A stretch of DNA of 64,000 nt, taken from the NCBI GenBank assembly GCA_022749755.1, contig CM040453.1:17865368-17929367 (forward strand), in the 5' to 3' direction. The DNA comes from Azadirachta indica. Lineage: Eukaryota > Streptophyta > Magnoliopsida > Sapindales > Meliaceae. Positions 45,867 through 56,877 of the stretch are shown in pieces. The notes under the pieces are model-generated. The model saw nothing but the letters and a program-made list of their open reading frames with translations, was not told the origin of the DNA and ran no database searches. Position 1 is the first letter of the stretch; every line of letters starts with the position of its first letter. Both the position numbers and the translations under genes were made by a program.

Positions 45867-46641
45867 TCATATCTCAACAAAATAAAATCATTTTCGCCGC
45901 CAATAAGGATTTACAAACAAAACAACAAATCCTGAGAGTGCAATTACATAGGATACTATGCAAGTGATATAGAAGCTATTCATGCCAATCAAGTTATCAT
46001 CCTCTCGGTTCCGAATTGAAGTTTTTGGGATCCATGATGATGATTCTATTTCGCTGCAATTTTTTGTTAGTGGCAACCCACAAAAAAGATCATTTCCTTC
46101 ATAATTACTCTCACTAAAGGTACCAAATTGTGCAGTCCAATCAGAAATCTTGCCTTATAAGTTGTGTTTCTAATTTTGTGTTGTTTTCTAACAACCAACT
46201 TGAAAATTCCCCAATCAAGTTAAATGTGAGAGAGATCAACAAATTTCAAGTCATGTTGATGTTAAAGGAATTCGGGAAATGCTTCAACATTTAGGTGACT
46301 AGACAATTTGATAAAATATAATTGAAATTCTGGGGTAAAAAAATGTTGCTCTATTTCAACGTAAATTTGGTTATTTTTATCATAGAAGACCTTGAGGTTT
46401 GAATGGTTATAAAATGGTTTAAGTGAAATTGAGATTTCGAAGTGATTGTTCGGAAGTCTAAACTCTTGATAGATATTAGATGGATGAGGGAAGATGAAGA
46501 GATATTTCCAGTAGATTGATTGTTAGAGACATCTAACACTCGGAAGAGATATCATATTTGCCCAGCACCAAGGCAAAAGACGTACTAGATCATTGTTTGC
46601 AAGAAATAACTCTTCTAACTCTACCAACCCGCACAATCCAC
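45867..46641 (-). pseudogene. RLP 3' exon, copy B: LRRs, C-cap, transmembrane helix, tail
   Basis: After a TTTCAG acceptor the exon reads GLCGLVELEELFLANNDLV and LLPWCWANMISL, then a one-base insertion shifts the frame before VLDVSNNQSTGNISSSSLIH. More LRR text follows (SSHLNVEAFPEFL, LKFVDLSHI). Near 46,150-46,165 it jumps to the post-LRR motif SDWTAQFGTFSESNYEGN and LFCGLPLTKNC, so a block of LRRs present in relatives is missing. The transmembrane helix SFYITCIVSYVIALSGFVV is intact and is followed by NPYWRRK. The next codon, a conserved tryptophan in RLPs, is TGA (45,890-45,888), with FYFVEI and a natural stop after it. This end anchors the gene's orientation and extent. Confidence 0.9.
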
Positions 46642-47133
46642 CTGAAATATAATATTAACTTATCCTTTAGTATATTTTTATATCATAATTTATTATCACA
46701 ATTTTTATTTTCAATAAAATATCCTAAAGCAAAAAAAAAAAAGGGTTTTAGTTATGAATTATTTTCATATTAAATTTATTACAACTTAGATTATGTATAT
46801 CAAGATTCATGCTTTGAGAAAATCCTAAAAACTTAGGATGACAATATTAATAAATTGTATATTTAATTTATATTAAAAAAAGTGTAATTAAACGTCTCAA
46901 AGACTGAACAATATTATTAAGATTAAATATAATAGATTAATAATAAATAATATTTTCATATTTCTACATATATTGTGTTTAATGCCATCATAATTATTAA
47001 TTTTATTAACCTGGATTGATAGTAGTAATAAAAATTATGAAACTCTATTCAAAATCAGCCATGAGTTACTAATAGATATAAATTAATTATGAATTTATTT
47101 TTTCCTAATTAATTTATCAGATTTATAACTTAC
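46642..47133 (-). other. RLP intron between 3' exon and LRR exon, copy B
   Basis: AT-rich sequence between the acceptor of the RLP 3' exon (46,642-46,647) and the donor of the LRR exon at 47,133. The segmental duplication with copy A becomes visible at 46,873 only because the window begins there in copy A. The plus-strand frame at 46,558-46,773 is antisense to the exon and not a gene. Confidence 0.6.
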
Positions 47134-47287
47134 CTATTGGCATCACTGCTCCCATGAAGTTATTATTGGCAAGCTCAAGCGTCTTGAGAGATGAGAATGA
47201 TCCCACAGACTAACAGTATGCTTTCATCAGTAATATTTCCAACTTCATTCATTTGAAGGATCTTCAGCTTCTTCAAACCTTGGTAAT
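47134..47287 (-). pseudogene. RLP two-LRR exon, copy B, frameshifted
   Basis: Counterpart of 262-415 with the same frameshift between the DYQGL repeat and the GSFSSLKTL repeat, the same GTAAGT donor and the same acceptor. No difference of consequence from copy A was seen. Together with the 75-base exon it forms the middle of the LRR domain. Confidence 0.78.
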
Positions 47288-47439
47288 CTATTACGTTTTG
47301 TGAAACAAAATTCATTTGTTTTAGAAATTATATCTAAATTCAAAACCAAAATTCAAAAGTCATTAAATTTAATTACTTGCAAAGTTATTTTAAATACATA
47401 CCTTAAATCGATTCTTCAAAATATTACTTTTTTTAATAC

Positions 47440-47514
47440 CTTTAGGAACCACAAATTTGTCAATCGCATTTTTGCTCATATACAACTCCTTTAAATTGCT
47501 CAAAAAATCTAACA
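47440..47514 (-). pseudogene. RLP single-LRR exon, copy B (intact splice signals)
   Basis: Counterpart of 568-642. The exon is 75 bases, starts after TTCTTTGCAG and ends FVVPK followed by G|GTATTA, a regular donor. This exon on its own has no coding defect, which suggests that it keeps the ancestral state while copy A has changed. It sits between the Gypsy-related remnant (higher coordinates) and the 154-base LRR exon (lower coordinates). Confidence 0.78.
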
Positions 47515-48176
47515 CTGCAAAGAATTTAAATAAAGCTAATGAGAACTCCAAAGTAAAAAAAGCGAAATTAATGTTGTCTACAATAATAAAATTGCTTAAT
47601 TAAAACCCAGATCCAAGTCTTTCAGCTAGCCAATAAAAGTTGATCAATTGAATATCAAAAGTTCCACTGAGTTCAATTTTCAAGTCAAATATAAAAAAAA
47701 AAAAAAAAAGAGTTACAGAGTCAGGCAATCGTATTGACAAATTAAATAAATTAGTATTGCTCCATTGAAGCCAACTCAAGTTATCTTACCTCTAACATTG
47801 AAAGTTCCTTTGAATACAATGTCAATTAAAGAAGAAAATATATATATTGATTTGCCAATGCACATACTGCTTAATCGTAAAATAATGTTAACTATACCAG
47901 TAAATGTTGCTTCTAAGAATGAAGTTTAAGTTAGCAGTTCCATCTATTGAAAAAGAATGTTAGCTAAAACAGAAATATAATATATTAGTTAATAATTTTA
48001 CATCTCAAAAGGCTCCAAGAATGAATTCTTAAAAAGATTTTTTTTAAGGAAAAAAAAATATATATTATATGAAATGTAAATTTGCAAAGGTCCAATGTGA
48101 AATCTTTAATTCCCTCTAACTGCCCTTGGCAATATCTTATTGTGATACATTTATTAAAATATAACTATATCTAGTT

Positions 48177-49346
48177 CTAAGGGTTCATGAGCTGGGCTTC
48201 AATCACTATTAGCTAAGACTACCTAGCTTAAGAAATGAGGTAAAAATGCCAGTTCTATTCAGGGGTCTAAAGATCATCTAAAAGCTTAGACTCATAAAAG
48301 CTGCTCCTCTATCAGGACAAGATTGCACCCACATGGATAAATCTGCTCAGGTTAAGGCCTTGGATTTAGGAAAGAGGCCCATTATTCTTTCTATGGAAGA
48401 ATCTGCTGACTCCACTCCTCTGAATAAGAGACTAAGGACTTTAGCGGTGAGCTCGAGGAAAAATTGCTGTGAGTTGATGTCTGAGGACTTCCTTGAGCAT
48501 AAGATGGAAGGTTTTGCCCATTTAACTTCTCTTTTCCGTAATCTAGAAGTTGTCATTACTCTTAAGGTAAACTCACGAATTGGGGGAATGAACACTGAAG
48601 AGGTGATAGAGTTTGTCCATGACTAGATAACCCAGGTAATTTTTGACCTGCCTATATTGTTTATTTTGTATAGGGTCTTCTAATTTGCAATTATTTTTCC
48701 CAAATTATGGATATCATGTCTCTTTACAAAGAGCAAGTGAAAAGAATGTTGCCACAACCACTTCCACTTAGAAAGTAATTTCCCAGCTCAAGCATAACAA
48801 TCAGAGTTTGAAAAATAGAGCTGAGGTTGTGTAAAGGGGTTTCAAGCACACCAAAGCTCAGCTTGGTAAAGAGAGGAAGAAATGGGATCGAGAAAGAACA
48901 TCCTTGAAGGCTACAGCATCTGATTTGAGCATTGAGAAGACTAAAATTGAAGGACAGGTCCAAAGTATAAGGATTAAGATAGAGGAGCTCAGGAAGAACC
49001 TAGTTAAGGCTTAGAAGAATCTCTTTACGACTCAAAATAAAGGTGCTGACAAAAGGGCCGATACTATGTACAAAATTCTCCATATTAGAGACACTAACTA
49101 CAACCTTAGCTTTATTTATGAGGCTCTAGGTTGAGTTCCTCCTCCCCTAAACTTTGTTCTACAAGAGGATAATGAAGCTCGAGAGCAGATTAGGGATGGC
49201 CGAGTCTCTATAGAGCTTTAACTCCCTCCAACGTATAGGAACTTTCTGCCCCTAAAGCTCAACATAGTGATTCTGCTACCCTAAATGCCTCTAGTCAACC
49301 TGCCTTTGGAACTCTCTCTTTAGGGACTCTGAGCCAACAAGATTGA
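48177..49346 (+). pseudogene. Transposase_28-like protein, C-terminal half only, copy B
   Basis: Counterpart of copy A 6,265-7,436; the N-terminal half was removed by the 4,957-base deletion ending at 48,176/48,177. An open stretch at 48,333-48,626 (97 codons) encodes a charged segment including KRPIILSMEESADSTPLNKR. The coiled-coil-like part follows with stops. There is no sign of a new promoter or start at the deletion junction. Confidence 0.5.
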
Positions 49347-49786
49347 ACTGATATTTTTATTTACATTATAGGATGTAACTAAGCACTTTATGATATATAT
49401 GCCACTTGCCCTTATTTAAATTTTTAGTACTTATCTATTTATGTTTTGTTCTTATAGCCTTTTGAGCTACATTTTCTTGTTCAATTAATTTAAAGGCTAA
49501 AATTAGCTCTGTTTAGGTTATCGATATTTTATTATCAGAATTAACTAGAAATTACTAAGCCGTTACTCAAAACTAATTGCAACTACTATCCTCTTAGTCA
49601 GACAACTCTGATGACGTATAAAAATAAATGTTGATTTAATCAAAAGTCTCCTTGTCAAAACAGACATTGTACGATATTTTTTTATTTGTGCCTTTCTGAG
49701 TTTGGCTCTGTCAAGTTTTAATCGTCTCTTTGAGCACTAATTTTTATACATTATTGAAGAAGACTTCAAGAAAAATCAATCTTCCA

Positions 49787-50122
49787 TTGATAAACAAACT
49801 TTTTACAATAAATTTGTGCTAAGAGATAATAAAGTTTGAGCATCTCAGCATTCCACAATTTCTTGACCTCATTCCCATCTAGATACTAAAGTTTGTATAC
49901 TTTAGGCCAGCATTCCACAATCTTACAGGGTCCTTTCTAGTTGGGCTCTAAAGCTCCTTCACTTAGTACTTTAATGTTCAGGGTGACCCTTCTTAAGATC
50001 ACATAACTATCTTTAAACCTCTTAAGACAAACTCTCTAGTTATAAAATTTAGCCACTTTCTACTAGTACCATCTTGATTAATATCTGGTCCTTTTCTCCT
50101 CGAGTAGATTAAGATCATTCCA
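49787..50122 (-). pseudogene. Gypsy integrase C-terminus / pol end, copy B
   Basis: Counterpart of 7,875-8,210 with the same truncated extent and the same motifs (VAKFYN, GALEPN, WNAEMLKLYYL). One visible difference is that the terminal TGA of copy A reads TGG here, so the frame runs a few codons further. The junction to Copia-1 is at the same relative place, so the truncation predates the duplication. Confidence 0.72.
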
Positions 50123-50146
50123 TATACTGAATAAATAGATTAGCTA

Positions 50147-52717
50147 GAGAATGCCTAATAGGGTCACTTGCCAATATTCAGTTGCCCACATGTGAGAATT
50201 GTCTAGCAAGAAAAGTAACTAGAAAACCATTTGGCAAAGGAATTAGAGCCAAAGTTCCATTGCAATTAGTTCATTCTAACATCTATGAACCAATGAATTT
50301 AAGAGTTAGGCACAAAGGCTATTATTTTATTACATTCATTGATGACTAAACACGTTTCGGTTATGTCTATTTGATCTCACAAAAATCAGAAGCATTAGAT
50401 TGCTTTAGATTATATGTTGACTTGGTTGAAAACCAATTAGATAAGAAGATCAAAACCTTAAGGACTATGTAATGAATATCTTTTTGAACAGTTTAAAGAA
50501 TTGTGTAATGAGAAAGGTATTTATAGACAGTTAACTATTCCTAAAACTCCGCAACAAAATGGTGTAGCGGAAAGAAAGAACAGGACTTTATTAGAAATGG
50601 TTAGGTTTATGATGGCACAAGCAAATCTTCCAGTATCTTATTAGGGAGATGTGCTGCTTATTGCCATATATATACTTAACCGTATTCCTTGTAAATCAGT
50701 TACTACAACTTCTTATAAGTTTTAGATAGGTAGAAAACCTAATCTAACACACTTGTGGCCTTGGGGGTCTACAGTTTATGTTCATGATTCATCACATAAA
50801 CACGAAAAAATGGGTGCAAGAGGTATAAAATATATCTTTATAAGATATCCTAAACACTTAAAAGGCTATGCGTTTATTGGTGAATGGATTGATGGAATAA
50901 TAACTGAATTGGAATTCAGAGATGTCATATTTTTGAAAAATAAATTTCTGAGAATTAACGAAGTAGACAAAAATATCCAATTTTATGAATTGGATGATCT
51001 CAGTGATACTTCAGACAAAGATATTGAAAAAAATATAGTTTTTTCTCAAGATGTTAGTCCTAATAGAAGTAGAACACCTTGAGAGTTAATAGGACTAACT
51101 CGTAGAAATAATCATACAATAATTCCACATCATCGTTTTGAGATTAAGGGTAAGGCTTTTATGATTGCTTCACATGATAGTGATGAGCCAAAAGTGAGGC
51201 TCCCATTTTACCCTTTAGGGAATTATGGATAAAAGCAATGAAAGAAGAAATGGAGTCCATGAAAATCAATCAAGTTTGGGATTTAGTTGATTTACTACCT
51301 AATCTTTGAGTCATTGGAAACAAGTGAGTTCTTCATATTAAGAGAAAGGCGGATGGCACAATTGAAAAATATAAGGCACGATTGGTAGCAAAAGGCTATA
51401 CCTAAAAAAAGGGTGTAGATTATAAAGAAACTTTCTCACCTATACTAAGATTTGCTTCCATTCATCTGATCTTAGCCATAAACGCATATTTGAATCTTGA
51501 ATTACATCAAATGGATGTAAAAACAATATTTCTTAATGGAGAACTAAAGGAAGAAATATACATGGAACAACCTCAAAGGTTTGTTTATAAAGGTCTAGAG
51601 CGCAAAGTTTGCAAGCTCAAAAGATCAATATATGGGTTAAAACAAACCTCTGGATAATGGTATCTTAAGTTTCATAGTGCCATAATTTCTTATGGATTCT
51701 TTATGATTAGTGAGGACCATTGTGTGCATATTAAGAGATCTGAGGATAATTTTATGGTATTATCTTTATATGTGCATGATATAGTGATGGTTGGGAATAC
51801 TAAGGAGTTTGTCGAAACTATTAAAGATTGGTTATCTTGAAATTTAAGATGGAAGATATGGGTGAAGCAGTTTATATCTTAAGAGTTAAGATCTATAGGG
51901 ATTGTTCAAGAAAACTTCTACTTTGTCTCAAAAACTTTACATTACGAAGATTCTTGAAAAATTCAACATGGCTAGTTGTAAACCCATGGATACTCCTATT
52001 TTAAAAGGACAAACTCTTAGCCTAGATATATGTCCTAAGACTCCACAAGAATGTAAAAACATAGCAAGAGTTCCTTACTTTAATGTCGTTGGTAGTCTCA
52101 TGTACGCTATGATGTGTACAAGGCCTGTATTTTGCTATGTTGTTGGATTGATAAATAGATATCAATCTAATCCAGTACAAAAACTTTGGAATGCTGTCAA
52201 AAGGATTTTAGCACATTTAAAGGGTATTATAGACTACTCTTTGTGCTACCAAAGAGGTGATTTATGCTTAGTTGGATACACAGACGCTGATTAGGGTGGT
52301 GATCTAGATGAGCAAAATCTACCTCAGGATATGCTTTTCTGCTTAGTCAATAAGCTATCTCTTAAAGTAGTAAGAAGTAGGCATGCACAGTTTTATCAAC
52401 TATAGAAGCTGAATTTATGGCATGTTCGGCAATATTACAAGAAACGGTTTAGCTGAAAAGATTTTTTGAGGATCTGAAGATTATCATAATTATTTCTAAA
52501 CCGGTCACTATATATTGTGATCGTCAAGCAGCTATATCTTTCGCAAAAGATGTTAAATACTATAGCAAATCCAAACACGTGGAGACTAAATACAATTTTG
52601 TTAAAAATATTATAGCAAATAAAGAAGTAACTATGTGATATATTTCTACGTGCCACGTGGTGGCTGATCCATTGACCAAAGCTATTACCAAAAATGTTTA
52701 TTCACCATATGCTTGAT
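50147..52717 (+). pseudogene. Copia-1 integrase-RT-RNase H relic, copy B
   Basis: Same domain order and same catalytic losses as copy A (HSN for HSD, YVHD for YVDD, TAG for the RNase H tryptophan). Integrase C-terminus is open at 50,753-51,082. The frame ILEKFNMASCKPMDTPI at about 51,950 is intact here, so an RT-RNase H segment is open over 51,902-52,294; copy A has an extra C at this point. Copy B is therefore the better guide to the ancestral sequence in this part. Confidence 0.87.
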
Positions 52718-53816
52718 CTTTAGGATTACGTAGACTATGTGTTTAATGTACTGAGTTGTTACTTTAATATTTCTATGAATAATTGAAGTTTTGTTCATAC
52801 ATTTATTCTTTTATAGTGAATTGTATGATGACACATATATGTTAATACCCTAATAAAATGTCATCAGATTAAAGATCAGCTCACTTACACAAATGATTGC
52901 CTCAATTATTAATTGCAACAAGTTGGGATGAGACACTTATAATATTTTTGAGCTTGTATTATAAAAATATGTAGCCTTGACTAGGTCAAGATGAGGTTTA
53001 TTTGATATAGAACCAAACATAGTATATTTGTTATCATGATAATTTGATTATAGCCAGATATGAAATCTTAATCTGTCACTGGGAAGACGAGCACTTGAGA
53101 TTTCAAGTTAGGTGCTAAGATAGCAACTAAGCTAAAGATCTGTACAACAATATTGACATATGTTTTTGAAAGAAATTGTTGTAGCATGTGATTCATACCA
53201 CATGTGCTTATGTTGACCAATTAGAAAAATGAAGATATATCCCTATTCTCTTTATTGTGTAAGTTCTTAGAGGTAAAAATTTTAACTTCATGAAATGTCC
53301 TTAGTCACTATTTCCTATGTCATGAAATAGTAGATCTATATTTGGCTACTTTAACATGTTTTCTATAGTCATGGAATAATATTTGATCTATGAAACATGT
53401 TTAAGAAAGCAGTTGGTCTAAAACCAAATGACATGAGTGAGAAGGGAAGGTTCATTTTTGTTTACATTAAAAACTTATGTTTTCACTGGTCGACCAATTA
53501 TAAAATCTTTTTAGATTAATGCAATTGTAATTACATAGAGTTTTAAAGAAAATCAAGCATAACTCTTAAGGGAATGAGTATGCTTCAATTAACATAACAA
53601 ACATAAATCTAGGACATAAATGAACAATTTGTAAATGTGTATTCTTTGCGAAGCTGTTTGCAAAAGATGTTTATGAAAGCTCTCTTTGTTTTATTTGTTC
53701 ATGGGTCACACGATGCATTTACCTGTATGAACTTTGTCCTACATTATGTATGTTATAATTTTTTATTCACTTTTTGCTCAGTATAGAATGTCATCCCATC
53801 ATGTGCTAGTGGGAGA

Positions 53817-54328
53817 TATTGGACTTGAACTAGATCCAATGGGGCGCCAATGATAGGTTGACCTAATTGGCGTAATAAGATAATATTTGTTTAATGTAAT
53901 AAATATTATTTATCTAAATAATTAAATTAATTATGTAAGATAATTAATTTAATTATTCGAGATAAACAAGGAGTTAAAAGATACGTTTTATCTTAAGGGA
54001 TAATACGTTTTTCTTTAAATAAAAGATAAAATATTAAGTTAGATTACAGTAGAAATTGTGTAATTCTAATCCTAATCAAAGGAAGTTTTCCTCATCTCCC
54101 TAGCACTATAAATAAGGTGTTTATTCATCCCATTCAGTAGTAGTTAAGCAGTTTAGAATTTTCATATACTGAAAGGAGAGAGTGACTAAAATCAAAGCGA
54201 GTGAACTTTCCCATATGTGATTTTCCACCACTCTAAAACAGTAAAACAACTTATCCAAATATCCTAAGTGTATTCAAATATCCTAAGTGAGAAGGTACGC
54301 TTCCGTGCTCTATTTTCTTTTTCCAACA
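53817..54328 (+). repeat. Copia-1 3' LTR, copy B
   Basis: 512 bases, TATTGGACTTG to TTTTTCCAACA, preceded by the same purine-rich tract (GTGGGAGA). It carries the same mutated first dinucleotide (TA for TG) as copy A, so that change predates the duplication. Only a few substitutions separate it from 11,908-12,418. Confidence 0.82.
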
Positions 54329-56416
54329 AAAATAAACCCCTCCCAAATTATTTTCTGAAAAAGATTATATATATATTTAATTGAATATCAAAATTTCCAT
54401 TGAATCTAATTTCATATTTAGACATAAAAAAAAAAATATTAATTTAAAATAGAGTTAAATAAGTCTCAAAAACAAAAGATTCACAAATTAAATAAATTAA
54501 TTAAGTTAATTATTATATTAATTAAAAATTTTCAAGCCAACGTTAATCTAAGTTCTTCAATTGTAGAATGTTTACTAACTCTTTTAAAACCTTGCAGATT
54601 TTATAGAGAAGTAGAAGTTGAAGAATTTTCCAATCACCTGAAGAGCCATGCTAAAGGGAAATTAAAAAACTTGCTTTATTTAAATTGCCGTCGAGTGATT
54701 AGAAGAAGTTTTTATTTCAAAAGGAAAAAAAAATTTCTCTAAAGGATGTAAATATGGAGTTTTTGGTTAAAAGAAATGTACTTGATTACAAATAATATTC
54801 AAATTAAACATTTCTTTGTATGGGTTTTTATAACTAATTTAAAAATTTTAAACAAATAAAATATTTTTATTTTGTTATATTCAAATCATATTTTTTATTA
54901 CTATTTTTTTAAGTATTACATGAATTTAAACTAAATTCTCCTAAATTCTTGTGTCAAAAAGAAAGATGAATATGGTACGTACATAATTTTACCAAATACT
55001 TACTTGAAAGTGACGATAGGGTTGATTTCTTAAAATTATTTTTAGATTGCACATTAAATGACTTGTTAGACCCCTATTTTGTCTAGACTTTGAAAACCAA
55101 GGTCCATGAGCTATAAACCTATCACTGGTAAGTCCCATGGCTCATTTGATTTTGGTTTGGTTCAAAATTTTAATTCTATCCGGTTCAATCTAGAAACTGA
55201 CAAACCTGAAATTTTTTATTCGAATCGAGTTGGGGTGAATTTGAACCAAATCAACATGTGCCTACCCCTTTACTAAAGTAAAAGCGGGGCAACAAAAAAG
55301 CAGCCTTGATTCTCATTACATTCATAACAAATTAGGCCCTAGTACCCATAAGACCTTTATTACCGATTCATTGAATTTGACTATTGGAAAAATACAAGCT
55401 TCAGATTAAATTATAGCAGGTGGGGCATGTTTGGCACATTGGACTGGACTATATTATTTTATTGTGTTGGACAAAAAAATTTTAATCTCATATTTTGTAC
55501 AAAACATTAAGGGACTTTATTGTATAAAATTTAAGAATTATACAGTCTGGAACATCTAAATTTGACTCGCACCTTCCATAAGTAAAGGCTAGATTGTGTT
55601 ATTTTATTTCTTTTAATTTTCTTAAAAATTATTTTTGGTCATAACTTTTGAATTATTTAATTATTAATTCAATTAATAATATATAATTAAATAATAAAAA
55701 TAAATTTAATATAATTAATAATTTATAGTACTATGTTAAATTTTAATCCAGAGTTATCCAATCCAATTCATTATAATTCAGTACAGTACAATACAACATG
55801 CGCTTGCAAGGCATACATAAAAATTCCTAGTTCGGCTAAAGTAATAGTGTTTTATCTAGTAAGTTCCATTAGAATTATGATTAACAAAGAAATCCTAATC
55901 CTAATAGAAGAAAAGAAAGAAAGGAAAATGAAAGATATAGAAGGAGGAAAAGTAAGAGAGAGAAGAATTTTTTTGTAGAATCAAAAAATTTATTGGTTAT
56001 AACCCAAGAACGAATATTGAGTATTCGAAAAATTAAATTGGACCGAACTGAATCCATCAGATTTTGTATAACATTCAGCCAGTTGGGTTTTGGTTTCAAC
56101 AATAGTACTTTAAAACAAGACAACACAGTTTTATAGTAATTAAACAATGTTGTTTTTTTAACTTTAGTATTTAAAATAAATATTTTAAAAATAAAAAAAT
56201 TATTTTTTTTTTTAAAATAATAAATTTAAACAATAATCAAACTGAACCATTCAATTTCGATTCAATATCTAGTATTTCAAAATACTCTTAATAGTGTATG
56301 GAAGTTATAAATAAACTAATGTTATAAAGAGACAATTCCCAAATAAAAAAAAGTACATGCGTTCTTATAAATAGACACCATATTTTGGTTATTAAATGTA
56401 AGAAAAATGTTCTTTC
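54329..56416. other. RLP intron sequence with MITE relics, copy B
   Basis: Counterpart of 12,419-14,497 with the same candidate MITE (about 55,422-55,804) and the same hAT-like relic (about 56,030-56,270). Differences are homopolymer length changes and scattered substitutions. Nothing here is specific to copy B. Confidence 0.5.
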
Positions 56417-56846
56417 TGTTGGAAATTAAACTTGATTTAGTCCAAAATAAATTAGGCTTGCAAGATTTGGGTTTAGAAATAGTATGGCTCAATTTTTAGA
56501 AATTTGTAAGAAAATATCTGGATATTTATGAAATAAATATCTAAATATTTAGTAATAAAAATTTACATAAATATAGTAAATATCTAGATATTTGTAGTTA
56601 ATATTTAGATATTATTATGTATACCTTTAAAATAAAATTGTAATAATTGGATTAAATATGTGTTGGCATAATTCTAATTGTTGGTTAAAGAGGTGCCATG
56701 TTATAAATAAGGATGAGTTCTTCCATTGTTTGTCAAGCCAAAAATTAAAAATCAGTAAGATTGTAAACTTCTCCTTCCTTCTTTGTCCATAATTATTCCT
56801 AACAAATTTATCTTCTTTTATAATATAAGCTCTCTATTTTCCAACA
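56417..56846 (+). repeat. Copia-2 5' LTR, copy B
   Basis: 430 bases, TGTTGGAAATTAAAC to TTTTCCAACA, with canonical TG and CA ends. It is nearly identical to 14,498-14,930 in copy A but differs substantially from the 3' LTR of the same element. This is useful for dating: the insertion is much older than the duplication. Confidence 0.87.
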
Positions 56847-56877
56847 AAGTAGTATGGGAATTAAGGTGTGAATGACC

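Larger units (their letters stand above)
50127..54328 (+). mobile_element. Copia-1 retrotransposon, copy B, 5'-truncated
   Basis: Counterpart of 8,215-12,418 with the same left truncation against the Gypsy integrase relic and a 3' LTR at 53,817-54,328. Gag, protease and the 5' LTR are missing here too. Because truncation point and content match copy A, insertion and truncation both predate the segmental duplication. Confidence 0.9.
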
